A DNA stretch of 64,000 nucleotides from CAYNND01 sp964398775 (GTDB lineage Bacteria > Patescibacteriota > Minisyncoccia > Phycocordibacterales > UBA2100). The stretch is from the NCBI GenBank assembly GCA_964398775.1, contig CAYNND010000001.1, positions 1-64,000 on the forward strand, written 5' to 3'. The notes under the pieces are model-generated. The model ran no database searches, was not told the origin of the DNA, and worked only from the letters and a program-made list of their open reading frames with translations. Position numbers and translations under genes: made by a program. Of this stretch, positions 6,587 through 15,768 are shown in pieces (positions within the stretch are counted from its first letter, which is position 1; every line of letters begins with the position of its first letter).

Positions 6587-9500
6587 CTAGTTTCCGAAGA
6601 TGAGACTCTTGATCCATGCCCAGAAGCCCTGTGTAGCCTCACCAGCTGATGCTGTCTGAGTTTGTACACTGACTGCTGGTGCCTTCTCTGCAGGACCCTT
6701 TGTCTTTGGGGCTGCTTTTGAAAGTGGTGCTGGGCCTTTTGACTTTACTATCGGCTGCACACTCTTTGGTGTTGTCTTTGTTATCTGCTTCGGAGTACTG
6801 CCATTTTGGTTTGTACCTCCTGCAGCCTGTCCTTCACCCGTTGGAGTGTTTGTGACTGCAACTTTTGGCTGTTGTGGGTTCTCAGGTGTTCCTGTTGGCA
6901 CTGGGTTTGCAGCAAGGTTACCTGTTGTAGTAACACCAACTCCTGAACCACCAGTCGATGCATCACCTCCTTGTGGACTTGATGGAGTCGGAATGTTCAC
7001 TGCAATACCTGTTGTTCCCTGTGTTGGTCCATTTGAACCACCCTGCTGGATTGCTCCTGCGATTGGGAATGATGCACCACCTGAAGTCACTGGGCCGTTA
7101 CCTGGAATATCTTTCACTTCAAATGTACTCATCAGAAGTGGAAGACTTGGGTTTCCTGCTGCATCAGTGACTACGATTGTACAGTTGTATGTACCAGAAG
7201 TAAGTGCTCCCATACCAATCGTGTTAAGACCGAAGAGTGCTGAGCCGCTACCTGTACATCCGCCGCCCAAGACTGCAGTACCAGCCTCTGATGACTCGTA
7301 TGTGTACGGTCGTGCTTCGTTTGTGAATGTCGGAGTAGGGACCGGAGTAACCTGAACGAGTAGTGGTGCTGTCGTGTCGACAGTTATGTTCTTTGACACA
7401 ACAAGTGCATTGGTTGCATTGTCTATAACTGAGAATGTTACCAAGTGAGGACCATCACCGAGTACGACTGTTGCAAACGGACTTGCACATGCGACAGATG
7501 GACCACCGTCAACTGATATCTTACATGAAGAGACTCCTGATGTTGCATCTGCCTCAACAAAAGTGAAGTCAAGCGTACTGTCATTTGTGAGTGCAGGTGG
7601 CTCAACGCTAAATGTAAGTGTCGGCGCAGTACCATCGTAGTTCACGATAATTTGCGCTGCTGCTGTGTTGTTATTTGTTGCGAGGTCTTGCGCTGCACTT
7701 GCTGGAAGGTCAATCGTGATTGCACCATCAGCAGTAGGGGTAATATCGACAGTGTATGTCGTTGGATTCACTGCGACGAAGTTTGAAGTTGTGCCATTTG
7801 TGACCACAAAGTCAGCAATGTCTACCCCAGTAACAGCTTCAGAAAATGTCGCTGTGACTGTGATTGGGTTTGTGTTGACATATGTTGGCGCTACGGTTGC
7901 TGTAGTTAGTACAACAGTCGGAGCAGTCAGGTCGACAGTAAAGGTACGAGAGAGGACCGCGAAGTTTGTCGCCGCATCTGTCGCTTTAACTGCGAATGTA
8001 TGGACTGCTTCAGAGAGGCCTGACATAGTGTGTGAACCCGCTGAATCAGTACATGGCCCATATCCTGCCCCATCAGGATTACATTCGAACGTAGCTCCTG
8101 GAGCGGTAAAATTGAAGATTGCAGTTGCTGAGTTCCAATAACCCATATGTGTTGGTCCTGCAGTCTGTGTGATTGTAGGAGCTACTGAATCATACGTGCG
8201 GTTGAATGAAAGTGCAGATGTTGGAAGCACGTTTCCTGCGATATCAGTAACAGTAGGTGCAGCTGCAATTCCAAGTGTTACGACAAGGTTACCTGAGAGA
8301 AGTGGGTCAGGAGTGACATCTACTGTGTAGTTACTTGGTGTGTTTTGCGTGACGCCACTTACCGTTCCATTTGTTGCAACAAAGTCCGCAACATCTACAC
8401 CAGTCACATCCTCACTGAAGATAACAGTAAACGGGATTGGACTTGTGTTTGTAGGGTTTGGGGCAGAAGAAGTAACGGTCGAAACAGCAGGAGCAGTGAG
8501 GTCTACAGTAAATGTTCGCTTAGAACCAGGCGCTGCAGGGACAGAAGTATTTGCGCTTGGGTTTGTCGATGTATCTGTTGCACGCACGTAGAATGCGTGG
8601 ACACCCTCAGAAAGTCCTGAGAGGTTCATTGGTGATGTACATGGTGCATATGCATCAGCATCGAGTCGGCACTCAACTGACGCGACTGATGTAGCAGCCT
8701 CAGTTACTGTAAATGTAAATGTTGCTGAATTGGAGTTTTGCACTGAACCGTCAGCAGGAACACCTGTGATTGCTACTACAGGTGCAGTTGTATCAGTGAT
8801 CCCCGCAGTAGTTACTGCTGAGTATCCATCGGCACCATCAGGACCAAGTACGTAGTTTCCAGCATCAGCACCTGTAAATGCAGGATTGATGAGAATGTTG
8901 ACTGGCTTGAGTGTACCGACTGTTGGAGTCACAAATGCAGCACTGAGTGGTGCAAAGACGACATCATCTCCTGAGACGACATCTGTACTTGTGATTTTTA
9001 CATCTGCATTGTTGATAGTTGTCGTCCCATCCCATGCTCGCGCATTTGTCGGGTCATAGACTTCTGTTTGCGGGTTTGTGAATGATGCCTCAGTGATTGT
9101 CTTTTTGTTGATTGTTCCTGTAGCTGTGACAAATGCATAGGTGTAGTTGTTTCCGCTGTTTCCATCAGTTACAACTCCAGCTGCTGTGAGTGTCTTATCG
9201 CCTACTACAGCTGATGCTGCTGGCGTATCAAATGTCTGTGTAAATGCAGCTGTATCACCAGGCTGGACTACACCGAGTGTAACGAGTGGTACGACTGCAG
9301 AAGTTGTCGTATCGTCATATGTCTTTGTAACAGTCTGTGCAGTTACTGTGAGTGGTCGAGCTGCAATAGATGCAGTTGTACCAGTCCCACCGTTGATGTT
9401 TGCTGCGGGAAGTGTGTAACTAGCTGCCTTTGTACCAGTGAGTGCAAGCGATGTGATAGTGACTGGCTTTGCAGCTCCAATGTTCTTATCTGCAAACGTT

Positions 9501-10462
9501 GCGACTGCACCAGTTGCAGTAACGTTTACCTCTGCTGCTGCATCTGTGCCTACGCGTCCTGAGACTGTTGCGCCAGTAACTGAAAGTGTAGCTGTGTTTG
9601 TACCATCATAAAGTCTATCAACTCCTGTAACGCCTGTAACAGTAAGTGCCTTAGGTGCAATGGTGATATTTGTTGTGACCTGTGTTGCCGCCTCATAGTT
9701 ACCTGCTGTACCTGCCTGGTTTGCGTTAAATGTACATGTACCTGCAGCGACGATGTGAATCTGGTTTGCTACTACAGTACATACTGCAGGAGTAGTTGAA
9801 GCATATGTAACAGGATTACCTGATGCACCACCTGTAAATGCTGGGCTGAAGTCTGCATCGCCATACATCTTCGCAGGAATTACTGAAGGGAGAATTATTT
9901 GGGGAAGTGTATAGAATACATTCAACTGGACATTATCAAGTCTTAGAGTTCTTGAAGGAGTACAGTCAGTACAATTCGCTTGTATTGAGAGACCGAAACC
10001 AGAACTGTTTATATCTGCTGCAGTCCATGTAGTTCCCCAGAGATTTGTCGCACCGCCATGGTTTACTGTTTCATCTGAGCCGTTGTTCCAGAATGTAAGC
10101 AACCCGCTAGTATTCTGCGCAGTACCCACAGGAGCGAGCACTTTCATTAATCGAACAGAGCTATCCGTAACCAACGCGAGTGGCGGTCCAGAGTAAGAAC
10201 GCTCCACAGTTGACTCGACACCTTTTATAACTGCGTTTGTGGGAATTGAGAAGCCATACCCAGAAACAGATATTACTGCTGAATTAGTTCCGTCTGTTGA
10301 TATTTGGTTTGTCGCCCAATCGTTACCACCGACTGTAGTGACTCCGACAGAATTAGTCCAACCTGTAGCTGTAGTTGGTGAGGTTGGTCCTGTACTAAAC
10401 GCGAGTGACACGCTCGGCGCAAGGAGCATTGAGATGAGTGTCGCTGCAAGAATTCGTTTCAT
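6587..10462 (-). CDS. large secreted MBG/YDG and Ig-like repeat surface protein
   Basis: About 1,291 residues from ATG 10462 (a TTG at 10471 is the alternative). Order of parts: signal peptide (about 1-23, ending SLAF); an N-terminal beta domain with GWTNSVGVTTVGG; an MBG-type repeat (KMYGDADFSPAFTGG); at least three YDG-type repeats (DRLYDGTNTATL, KTYDDTTTSAVV, RAWDGTTTINNADV); then about five Ig-like repeats beginning with D-x-TAP motifs. Next comes a Pro/Thr/Gly/Ser-rich linker and a short hydrophobic, Trp-containing C-terminus (GFWAWIKSLIFGN). Such proteins are exposed adhesins or cell-surface fibres. Its own terminator lies at 6,542. The two downstream-numbered neighbours are also envelope proteins. 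No enzyme domain was seen. Confidence 0.8.
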   Translation of the reverse strand: MKRILAATLISMLLAPSVSLAFSTGPTSPTTATGWTNSVGVTTVGGNDWATNQISTDGTNSAVISVSGYGFSIPTNAVIKGVESTVERSYSGPPLALVTDSSVRLMKVLAPVGTAQNTSGLLTFWNNGSDETVNHGGATNLWGTTWTAADINSSGFGLSIQANCTDCTPSRTLRLDNVQLNVFYTLPQIILPSVIPAKMYGDADFSPAFTGGASGNPVTYASTTPAVCTVVANQIHIVAAGTCTFNANQAGTAGNYEAATQVTTNITIAPKALTVTGVTGVDRLYDGTNTATLSVTGATVSGRVGTDAAAEVNVTATGAVATFADKNIGAAKPVTITSLALTGTKAASYTLPAANINGGTGTTASIAARPLTVTAQTVTKTYDDTTTSAVVPLVTLGVVQPGDTAAFTQTFDTPAASAVVGDKTLTAAGVVTDGNSGNNYTYAFVTATGTINKKTITEASFTNPQTEVYDPTNARAWDGTTTINNADVKITSTDVVSGDDVVFAPLSAAFVTPTVGTLKPVNILINPAFTGADAGNYVLGPDGADGYSAVTTAGITDTTAPVVAITGVPADGSVQNSNSATFTFTVTEAATSVASVECRLDADAYAPCTSPMNLSGLSEGVHAFYVRATDTSTNPSANTSVPAAPGSKRTFTVDLTAPAVSTVTSSAPNPTNTSPIPFTVIFSEDVTGVDVADFVATNGTVSGVTQNTPSNYTVDVTPDPLLSGNLVVTLGIAAAPTVTDIAGNVLPTSALSFNRTYDSVAPTITQTAGPTHMGYWNSATAIFNFTAPGATFECNPDGAGYGPCTDSAGSHTMSGLSEAVHTFAVKATDAATNFAVLSRTFTVDLTAPTVVLTTATVAPTYVNTNPITVTATFSEAVTGVDIADFVVTNGTTSNFVAVNPTTYTVDITPTADGAITIDLPASAAQDLATNNNTAAAQIIVNYDGTAPTLTFSVEPPALTNDSTLDFTFVEADATSGVSSCKISVDGGPSVACASPFATVVLGDGPHLVTFSVIDNATNALVVSKNITVDTTAPLLVQVTPVPTPTFTNEARPYTYESSEAGTAVLGGGCTGSGSALFGLNTIGMGALTSGTYNCTIVVTDAAGNPSLPLLMSTFEVKDIPGNGPVTSGGASFPIAGAIQQGGSNGPTQGTTGIAVNIPTPSSPQGGDASTGGSGVGVTTTGNLAANPVPTGTPENPQQPKVAVTNTPTGEGQAAGGTNQNGSTPKQITKTTPKSVQPIVKSKGPAPLSKAAPKTKGPAEKAPAVSVQTQTASAGEATQGFWAWIKSLIFGN

Positions 10463-10506
10463 ATGATTCAAAATTTACTTAATTAATGGACACGATAATC
10501 AATAAA

Positions 10507-10530
10507 AAGAGGCACATCACTGCACCTCTT
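10507..10530 (-). terminator. terminator of the peptidoglycan-binding protein gene
   Basis: AAGAGG and CCTCTT flank an inner GCA/TGC, followed on the minus strand by TTTTTATT, just after the stop at 10,537. Confidence 0.7.
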
Positions 10531-10536
10531 ATGTCG

Positions 10537-11484
10537 CTACATCTTAATTGTCGTTGTCGGGGCTACTTCTTCCTTCTTTCTCCACGGACCATAGATGTAC
10601 CCGAAGCCCGCTGCGAGCGCAAGGAGAATCCATGGAAGTGTCTGTGCATTGAAGAAGCCTGTGCTCTGAGCGACTGCTGCTTGCTGTTTCGTATCATCCG
10701 TAACTGTGACTGATGGTGCATCTGATGTATCACCCTTCATGACAGGCATAGCAGGGGCTGCAGGTGCCATTGGTGCTTTTGCAACTACCGGTGCAACTGG
10801 TGCTGCAACACGAGCAACACTTGTGCCGAGGGATACACTGTTCATCGCAGCAAGTGTGCGAGTCCAGACTTTGCCAGTAGCTGGGATACCCTGTGCAACC
10901 TGGAATGCCTTGACTGCAGCTTCTGTGCGAGGACCAAAGAAACCAGTGACTGGTACTGGGTAGCCAGTGTTAGCCTTTGTGTTCAAAAACTGCTGGAGTG
11001 CCACCACTGCTGGTCCGCGATAGCCGCGCTTGAGTGTTGTAGAAAAAGTTTTCGCCTCTCCACATGCGATGCGGTTGAGTGCCTCCGTAGTGAGTCGATA
11101 CTGGCGACCAGTCTGTGCGATGCCCTGTGAGCGCTGGAATACTTTTACTGCTGCTACAGTGCGAGGCCCGTAAAATCCAGTGACTGGGAGCTTTGCATTT
11201 GTATAGGTGTTGAGGAGTGTTTGGAGTTCTGCAACAGATGCGCCACGTGAGCCATACATACTATATGTAAGCGCTGTGCAACTCTCTGCGTTGCCAATGC
11301 CGCCCATACCGTTAGTAGATGTGCCCTGTGTGTATGTCTGCGCAGCAGGTATTGTTCCGTTAATTGGGAACGCTATGTTCTGTCCACTGATAGGACCGTT
11401 GGCACCGACGCCGCCATCAACAGCAGACGCGACTCCTACTGAAAGTAGAAATGCGAGAACGATGAATGAAAGATACTGCTTCAT
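10537..11484 (-). CDS. secreted protein with two peptidoglycan-binding domains and a C-terminal membrane anchor
   Basis: 315 residues. A signal peptide (about 1-21, VGVASAV) is followed by two PG_binding_1 domains: GSRGASVAELQTLLN with VTGFYGPRTVAAVKVFQRSQ, and GYRGPAVVALQQFLN with VTGFFGPRTEAAVKAFQVAQG. An Ala/Pro-rich linker leads to a C-terminal membrane helix (WILLALAAGFGYIYGPW) with a charged tail. It probably tethers the membrane to the wall or positions surface components, with no catalytic part. It sits between two other exported proteins. Confidence 0.85.
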   Translation of the reverse strand: MKQYLSFIVLAFLLSVGVASAVDGGVGANGPISGQNIAFPINGTIPAAQTYTQGTSTNGMGGIGNAESCTALTYSMYGSRGASVAELQTLLNTYTNAKLPVTGFYGPRTVAAVKVFQRSQGIAQTGRQYRLTTEALNRIACGEAKTFSTTLKRGYRGPAVVALQQFLNTKANTGYPVPVTGFFGPRTEAAVKAFQVAQGIPATGKVWTRTLAAMNSVSLGTSVARVAAPVAPVVAKAPMAPAAPAMPVMKGDTSDAPSVTVTDDTKQQAAVAQSTGFFNAQTLPWILLALAAGFGYIYGPWRKKEEVAPTTTIKM

Positions 11485-11657
11485 AATGTGTATCAGCTAA
11501 TGATTGTGTTTGTGTAAAATTCTCTGAACGAAATAATTATCATTTACTGGTGCAAGCTATAAAGAACAAATGTCACTCCTCATGCATCCTCATGTGGATT
11601 GATTACCGCTACCCTACTCCTTTGAAAAGTGAAATGCAAGAAAAAATGGCTTATATA

Positions 11658-11682
11658 AAGGACATTTCGGACATGTCCTTTA
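11658..11682. repeat. inverted repeat, possible operator or leader hairpin
   Basis: AAAGGACAT and ATGTCCTTT flank a 7-nt loop, with another GGACA and GTCC nearby. It lies between the peptidoglycan-binding protein start (11,484) and the terminator at 11,729. Otherwise 11,485-11,728 is AT-rich and holds no visible gene. Confidence 0.45.
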
Positions 11683-11728
11683 CTGTCCGATAGAAGATGG
11701 CTTCACTGCTACTATTTTGAACAGCATA

Positions 11729-11756
11729 AAAAAACACCCGAGAGGGTGCTTTTTTA
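11729..11756. terminator. terminator of the small secreted-protein gene
   Basis: CACCC-GAGA-GGGTG stem flanked by A- and T-runs on both sides, directly after the minus-strand stop at 11,770. Confidence 0.85.
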
Positions 11757-11769
11757 TGTAGTGTGCGCT

Positions 11770-12057
11770 TTAGGCTTCCGCGCGGACCAGTACTTTGTTC
11801 AGTGATAGATATGCAGCTCCACCAGCAAGTATGCCAACAGTGAGTGCAAGTAGAGTTGTACTCAAGCCATTTGTACCTGCAGAAGCAGTGTTTGTTGCGA
11901 TACCAATGTTCTGTGGGTTTACCCCGAGTGTCTCGAAGTGTCGAGAAGAACCGGTACCTTCACCGCCGCCACTGCCGCTCACTTGAGCAGATGCTACAGA
12001 AGTGAATATCGCTGCTGCGAGCGTGAGAACCAACGCTGTGTGAGTGATAGTTTTCAT
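11770..12057 (-). CDS. small secreted protein with C-terminal hydrophobic helix
   Basis: 95 residues from ATG 12057 (MKTITHTALV). A signal peptide (about 1-24, ASAQ) precedes a Gly/Ser-rich segment (SGSGGGEGTGSS). One hydrophobic helix (STTLLALTVGILAGGAAYL) and a short basic end follow. The size and layout suggest a small envelope component, possibly a fibre subunit, but there is no recognisable family. In-frame ATG codons at 12,069 and 12,096 would extend the N-terminus ahead of the signal peptide. Confidence 0.65.
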   Translation of the reverse strand: MKTITHTALVLTLAAAIFTSVASAQVSGSGGGEGTGSSRHFETLGVNPQNIGIATNTASAGTNGLSTTLLALTVGILAGGAAYLSLNKVLVRAEA

Positions 12058-12119
12058 GACTTTTTGCATTGAATTGTAATGAATATATAATATCACATAA
12101 ACAGTGATTTGTCAATGAG

Positions 12120-14810
12120 TTACTTCACCGGCTGATTCTCAACTGACTTTGGTCGTACTGTCTTCTTTGAAGCGACAACGAGTATCTTGCCGTCCTTTAC
12201 ATCTGCCTTTACCTGACCACCTTTCATAAGGCCATGACTTATCATGAGGTTCGCTATAGGCGTGAGCAATGTGTTTTGTATCAAGCGCTTGAGTGGGCGT
12301 GCTCCAAAGTGAGGGTTGTATCCATCCTTTGCAAGCTGCTCATAGACTGCCGGAGTGATAGTGATTTCGATACGCTTCCCTTCGAGGCGCTTTGTGACGA
12401 TAGCAATTTGCAACTCGACAATCTTTCGAACTGCCTCAGGAGGAAGCACGTTAAAGATAATGATGTCATCAAGGCGGTTCAAGAACTCAGGTCGGAAGAA
12501 TTCCTTGATTGCACCCCGTACCTTTTCCTTCATATCACTGTACTCGTGTTTCTCAGCATCTTCCTTTGTTCCTTGGACGGTAAAGCCTATCTTGGTCATG
12601 TTCTCAATGTACTCTGCTCCCAAGTTACTTGTCATGACGATGATGGTGTTGCGGAAGTTTACCGTACGACCCTTTGAGTCTGTGAGTCTGCCGCTGTCGA
12701 GGACCTGCAGGAGTGCATTCAGAACTTCTGGATGCGCTTTCTCAACCTCATCAAAAAGGAGGACTGAGTATGGTCGATGTCGCACTTTCTGCGTGAGTGC
12801 CCCTCCTTCATCGTGTCCGACATATCCAGGAGGTGAGCCAATCATCTTTGCAACGGTGTGCGCTTCCATGTATTCACTCATGTCCACTCTGATGAGTGCA
12901 TTCTCGTCATCGAACATGAACTCCGCAAGCGCCTTCGTGAGCTCTGTCTTTCCGACACCTGTCGGACCGAGGAATACAAAGGAGCCTATCGGTCTGTTTG
13001 GATCAGCGATACCGACACGCGAACGCTTCACGGCATCTGAAATAGCTTGAATCGCCTCGTCTTGACCGATTATCTTTGCTTTCAAATACTCTTCCATACG
13101 AGAAAGCTTTTGCACCTCCTCTTCGAGCATGCGAGAGACTGGGACTCCCGTCCATCGGGACACAACGCCCGCGATGTCTGACTCAGTCACCTCCTCCTTC
13201 AAGACACGCCGAGTGCGCTGCAGCTTCTTCAAGCGGTTCGTGTTCTCAGCGAGTGACTTCTCGAGGCGTGGTATTTCGCCGTATCGAATCTCAGCTGCTC
13301 GCGCGAGGTCAACACTTGCCTCAGCCCCATCTGCTTCAAGACGAAGTTCTTCAAGTGACTCCTTCGTACGCTTTATTTCTGCCAAGGTCTCCTTCTCGTT
13401 TTGCCACTTCAGTTCTAATTCACGAGTACCCTCTTTCAGGTCTGCGATTTCTCGCTCGATAACTTCAACACGTGCTTTTGCTGACTTGTCTCCATGTGTT
13501 GCATCTTTAAAGAGCGCTTCACGTTCCACCTCGAGGCGAGTAATGCGACGATGTGCATCCTCAAGTTGTGGCGGCTTGTTCTCCAGTGAGAGTCGCAGTG
13601 CGGATGCTGCTTCATCTATCAAATCAACAGCCTTATCAGGGAGAAATCTATCAGAGACATAGCGACTCGAGAGGTGTACCGAAGAAACAATCGCTTCATC
13701 AGTAATGTGGACTCCATGAAAAAGTTCGTACTTTGACTTAAGGCCACGCATGATAGCGACCGCGTCTTCCAGTGACGGCTCATTGACGTAGACAGGCTGG
13801 AAGCGTCGAGTCAGTGCCGGGTCTCGTTCAATATGCTTTTGGTATTCACTAAGTGTAGTTGCGCCGATAACACGCATGTGACCTCGCGCAAGCGCAGGCT
13901 TCAGCATGTTTGATGCATCAAGTGAGCCCTCTGCTGCTCCAGCTCCGACTATGGTGTGTATTTCATCGATAAACAAAATGATGCCACCCTCTGAGCGCTC
14001 AACTTCTTTCATGATGTTTTTGAGTCGCTCCTCAAATTCACCACGGAACTTTGTTCCTGCGATGAGCATACCAAGATCGAGCATAACCAATTCTTTCCCG
14101 CGAAGTGACTCAGGGACGTCACCTGATGCCATACGCTGTGCAAGCCCTTCTGCAATTGCTGTCTTACCGACACCAGCTTCGCCGATGAGGATAGGGTTGT
14201 TCTTTGTGCGACGTGAAAGTATTTGAATCACCCGAGTGATTTCCGTATCGCGACCGATGACTGGGTCGAGCTTATTTTCCTGCGCAAGCTTCGTCAGACT
14301 GCGTGTAAACTTGTTGAGCACCTTTGGGCGCTTACTGTTACTTTCTTCATTTTGCTTTGGTCCACCCTCTTGGCGCATATCACTATAGATGCGGATGATA
14401 CCTTCTTTCGTAAGGTTGTACTTGGTGATGAGTTCAGCGGTGTTTCCTGGGAATTCTGCAATGGATGCAAACAGGTGCTCGACTGAAACAAATTGGTCAT
14501 TCATGTCGGTAGCAATCTTCTGTGCAGTTTCAAATATCTGTACGAGCTCAGGTGTGAGATACATCTGCATGGCCTGAGACAGTGTCGCTCCTGATTCACC
14601 TTCCAAAAGCTCGGTCATGTCGTCGAGGAATTGCACACTGTCGAGGTTCATCTTGTCCATGATGGACTGCACTGAAGAATCTTCCTGCAGGATAAGTGCA
14701 GCAAGCATGTGCAGTGGGTTCACATGGTTTTGACCTCGCTCAACCGCTATCTGGTGTGCGCGGTGTATCGCTTCTTTCGCCTTTTGTGTGTAATTTTGAA
14801 ATGGAGTCAT
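12120..14810 (-). CDS. clpB: ATP-dependent disaggregase ClpB
   Basis: 896 residues from ATG 14810. Clp N-domain (about 1-150), first AAA+ module with GEAGVGKT at about 210 and IILFIDEIHTIVGAG, long coiled-coil M-domain including the ClpB hallmark AEIRYGEIPRLEK, second AAA+ module with GPTGVGKT and LLFDEVEKAHPEV, and the C-terminal D2-small domain. The full M-domain and the lack of a ClpP-binding IGF-type loop indicate ClpB rather than ClpC. ClpB threads proteins out of aggregates with DnaK. TATACT lies exactly 6 nt before the ATG, giving a leaderless start. An inverted repeat upstream (14,870-14,905) may be an operator. hsp20 is elsewhere in the window. Confidence 0.95.
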   Translation of the reverse strand: MTPFQNYTQKAKEAIHRAHQIAVERGQNHVNPLHMLAALILQEDSSVQSIMDKMNLDSVQFLDDMTELLEGESGATLSQAMQMYLTPELVQIFETAQKIATDMNDQFVSVEHLFASIAEFPGNTAELITKYNLTKEGIIRIYSDMRQEGGPKQNEESNSKRPKVLNKFTRSLTKLAQENKLDPVIGRDTEITRVIQILSRRTKNNPILIGEAGVGKTAIAEGLAQRMASGDVPESLRGKELVMLDLGMLIAGTKFRGEFEERLKNIMKEVERSEGGIILFIDEIHTIVGAGAAEGSLDASNMLKPALARGHMRVIGATTLSEYQKHIERDPALTRRFQPVYVNEPSLEDAVAIMRGLKSKYELFHGVHITDEAIVSSVHLSSRYVSDRFLPDKAVDLIDEAASALRLSLENKPPQLEDAHRRITRLEVEREALFKDATHGDKSAKARVEVIEREIADLKEGTRELELKWQNEKETLAEIKRTKESLEELRLEADGAEASVDLARAAEIRYGEIPRLEKSLAENTNRLKKLQRTRRVLKEEVTESDIAGVVSRWTGVPVSRMLEEEVQKLSRMEEYLKAKIIGQDEAIQAISDAVKRSRVGIADPNRPIGSFVFLGPTGVGKTELTKALAEFMFDDENALIRVDMSEYMEAHTVAKMIGSPPGYVGHDEGGALTQKVRHRPYSVLLFDEVEKAHPEVLNALLQVLDSGRLTDSKGRTVNFRNTIIVMTSNLGAEYIENMTKIGFTVQGTKEDAEKHEYSDMKEKVRGAIKEFFRPEFLNRLDDIIIFNVLPPEAVRKIVELQIAIVTKRLEGKRIEITITPAVYEQLAKDGYNPHFGARPLKRLIQNTLLTPIANLMISHGLMKGGQVKADVKDGKILVVASKKTVRPKSVENQPVK

Positions 14811-14869
14811 ATAAATAGTATACGGTAGTAACAGCGCCCCGCACGAAGCTCCGTGTATAAACAAGAACG

Positions 14870-14905
14870 CTCCAGTAAATAAAACTATCGTTTCATGTAC
14901 TGGAG
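14870..14905. promoter_or_regulatory. inverted repeat upstream of clpB, possible operator
   Basis: CTCCAGTA (14,870-14,877) and TACTGGAG (14,898-14,905) are perfect 8-nt arms spaced by 20 nt. The right arm is itself within the palindrome GTACTGGAGTAC. It lies 60-95 nt upstream of the clpB start. It is neither CIRCE nor HAIR. A role in heat-shock control is an inference. Confidence 0.4.
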
Positions 14906-14947
14906 TACAGTGTAGCTCAAGCGAGGGCCGAGTGCAATTGCGTACAA

Positions 14948-15730
14948 CTACTTCACGAGTGGCACCCACGTGTCACCGGTATAAATCGCAACTAGCTTAC
15001 CATCCATCGTGATGAGTGTATTGCCTGAGATTGCTTCTGCGTTGAGTGTTAGTGACTTCAAGTTACCGTCATTGTCGCGTTCGAGGTCAGACACGATGCC
15101 AGTCGTCACGCGCAAGCGTTCAGCTCCCCCGAGCACGATGAGTGTCTGCCCAAGCTGGACGGAGTTTGATTCACCAGAGGAAAGTGTCGCGCCAACCGCT
15201 TTCTCGAGCGTGAGATACGCGCCTGCGTTGGTAGTTTTGATTGCAGTAACCGCAGTCTCAGCATTTGTCGCGAGTGAGCGCACAACGTATGTTGCACCCT
15301 CTTTAATGATGGAAGCGTCTGTCATAACTATCGTCGCACCCATAAACACTCCTCGCGCGACAAAGATGCGGTCAAACTCGTCGCTTGTTGTATCTTTTTT
15401 CTCACCTTCGACTACTTCTTTCTTTCTGAGTTCATAGATTGAGACAAGCGATGGAACTGCACCCTTCACAGCATCGGCAACAAAATCAGCCTCTCTGACG
15501 AGTACCACTTTCTCCTTGGTGACCACTTTTGGTTCGCCACCCTTCGAGCTATCTTTTTCGACAACACGCTCAACGGTCTTTTCGATGATTCTATTTACTG
15601 TCTGCGTTACACCCGGTGGTGCTTGTTGGAGCAGTGATACTGTCACAATGCCTGTTGCAATAGATGTCACAAAACTCACCAACAAAGTGAGTAGTACTAT
15701 CTGCGTTTTATTTAACTTCTCAATATCCAT
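14948..15730 (-). CDS. membrane-anchored HtrA/trypsin-like protein lacking the catalytic serine motif
   Basis: 260 residues. One transmembrane helix (about 10-33, IVLLTLLVSFVTSIATGIVT), a charged linker, then a trypsin-like beta fold with the pattern VPSLVSIYELRKK, FVARGVFMGATIVMTDASII and LGQTLIVLGGAERLRVTTGIVSD. Where active HtrA proteases have GNSGGPL, this protein reads GNTLITMDGKLVAI, so the nucleophilic Ser is gone. A substrate-binding or scaffolding role is more likely than proteolysis. TAGACT lies 6 nt before the ATG at 15730 (leaderless). It lies just upstream of clpB on the same strand. Confidence 0.7.
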   Translation of the reverse strand: MDIEKLNKTQIVLLTLLVSFVTSIATGIVTVSLLQQAPPGVTQTVNRIIEKTVERVVEKDSSKGGEPKVVTKEKVVLVREADFVADAVKGAVPSLVSIYELRKKEVVEGEKKDTTSDEFDRIFVARGVFMGATIVMTDASIIKEGATYVVRSLATNAETAVTAIKTTNAGAYLTLEKAVGATLSSGESNSVQLGQTLIVLGGAERLRVTTGIVSDLERDNDGNLKSLTLNAEAISGNTLITMDGKLVAIYTGDTWVPLVK

Positions 15731-15768
15731 GGAAACAGTCTATGGGTGAACGCACGAAAAAGCAAAGT

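Noticed and set aside
6229..6603. Open frame on the plus strand through the GC-rich region
   Set aside because: No ribosome-binding site or promoter at the start, composition driven by hairpins, and it crosses two terminators. Treated as non-coding.
14811..14947. CIRCE or HAIR element upstream of clpB
   Set aside because: Neither TTAGCACTC-N9-GAGTGCTAA nor CTTGAGT-N7-ACTCAAG is present; only the unrelated CTCCAGTA/TACTGGAG repeat.
14811..14969. Longer N-terminus of ClpB up to 14,969
   Set aside because: The extra residues do not match the Clp N-domain, and a leaderless promoter lies exactly before ATG 14,810.
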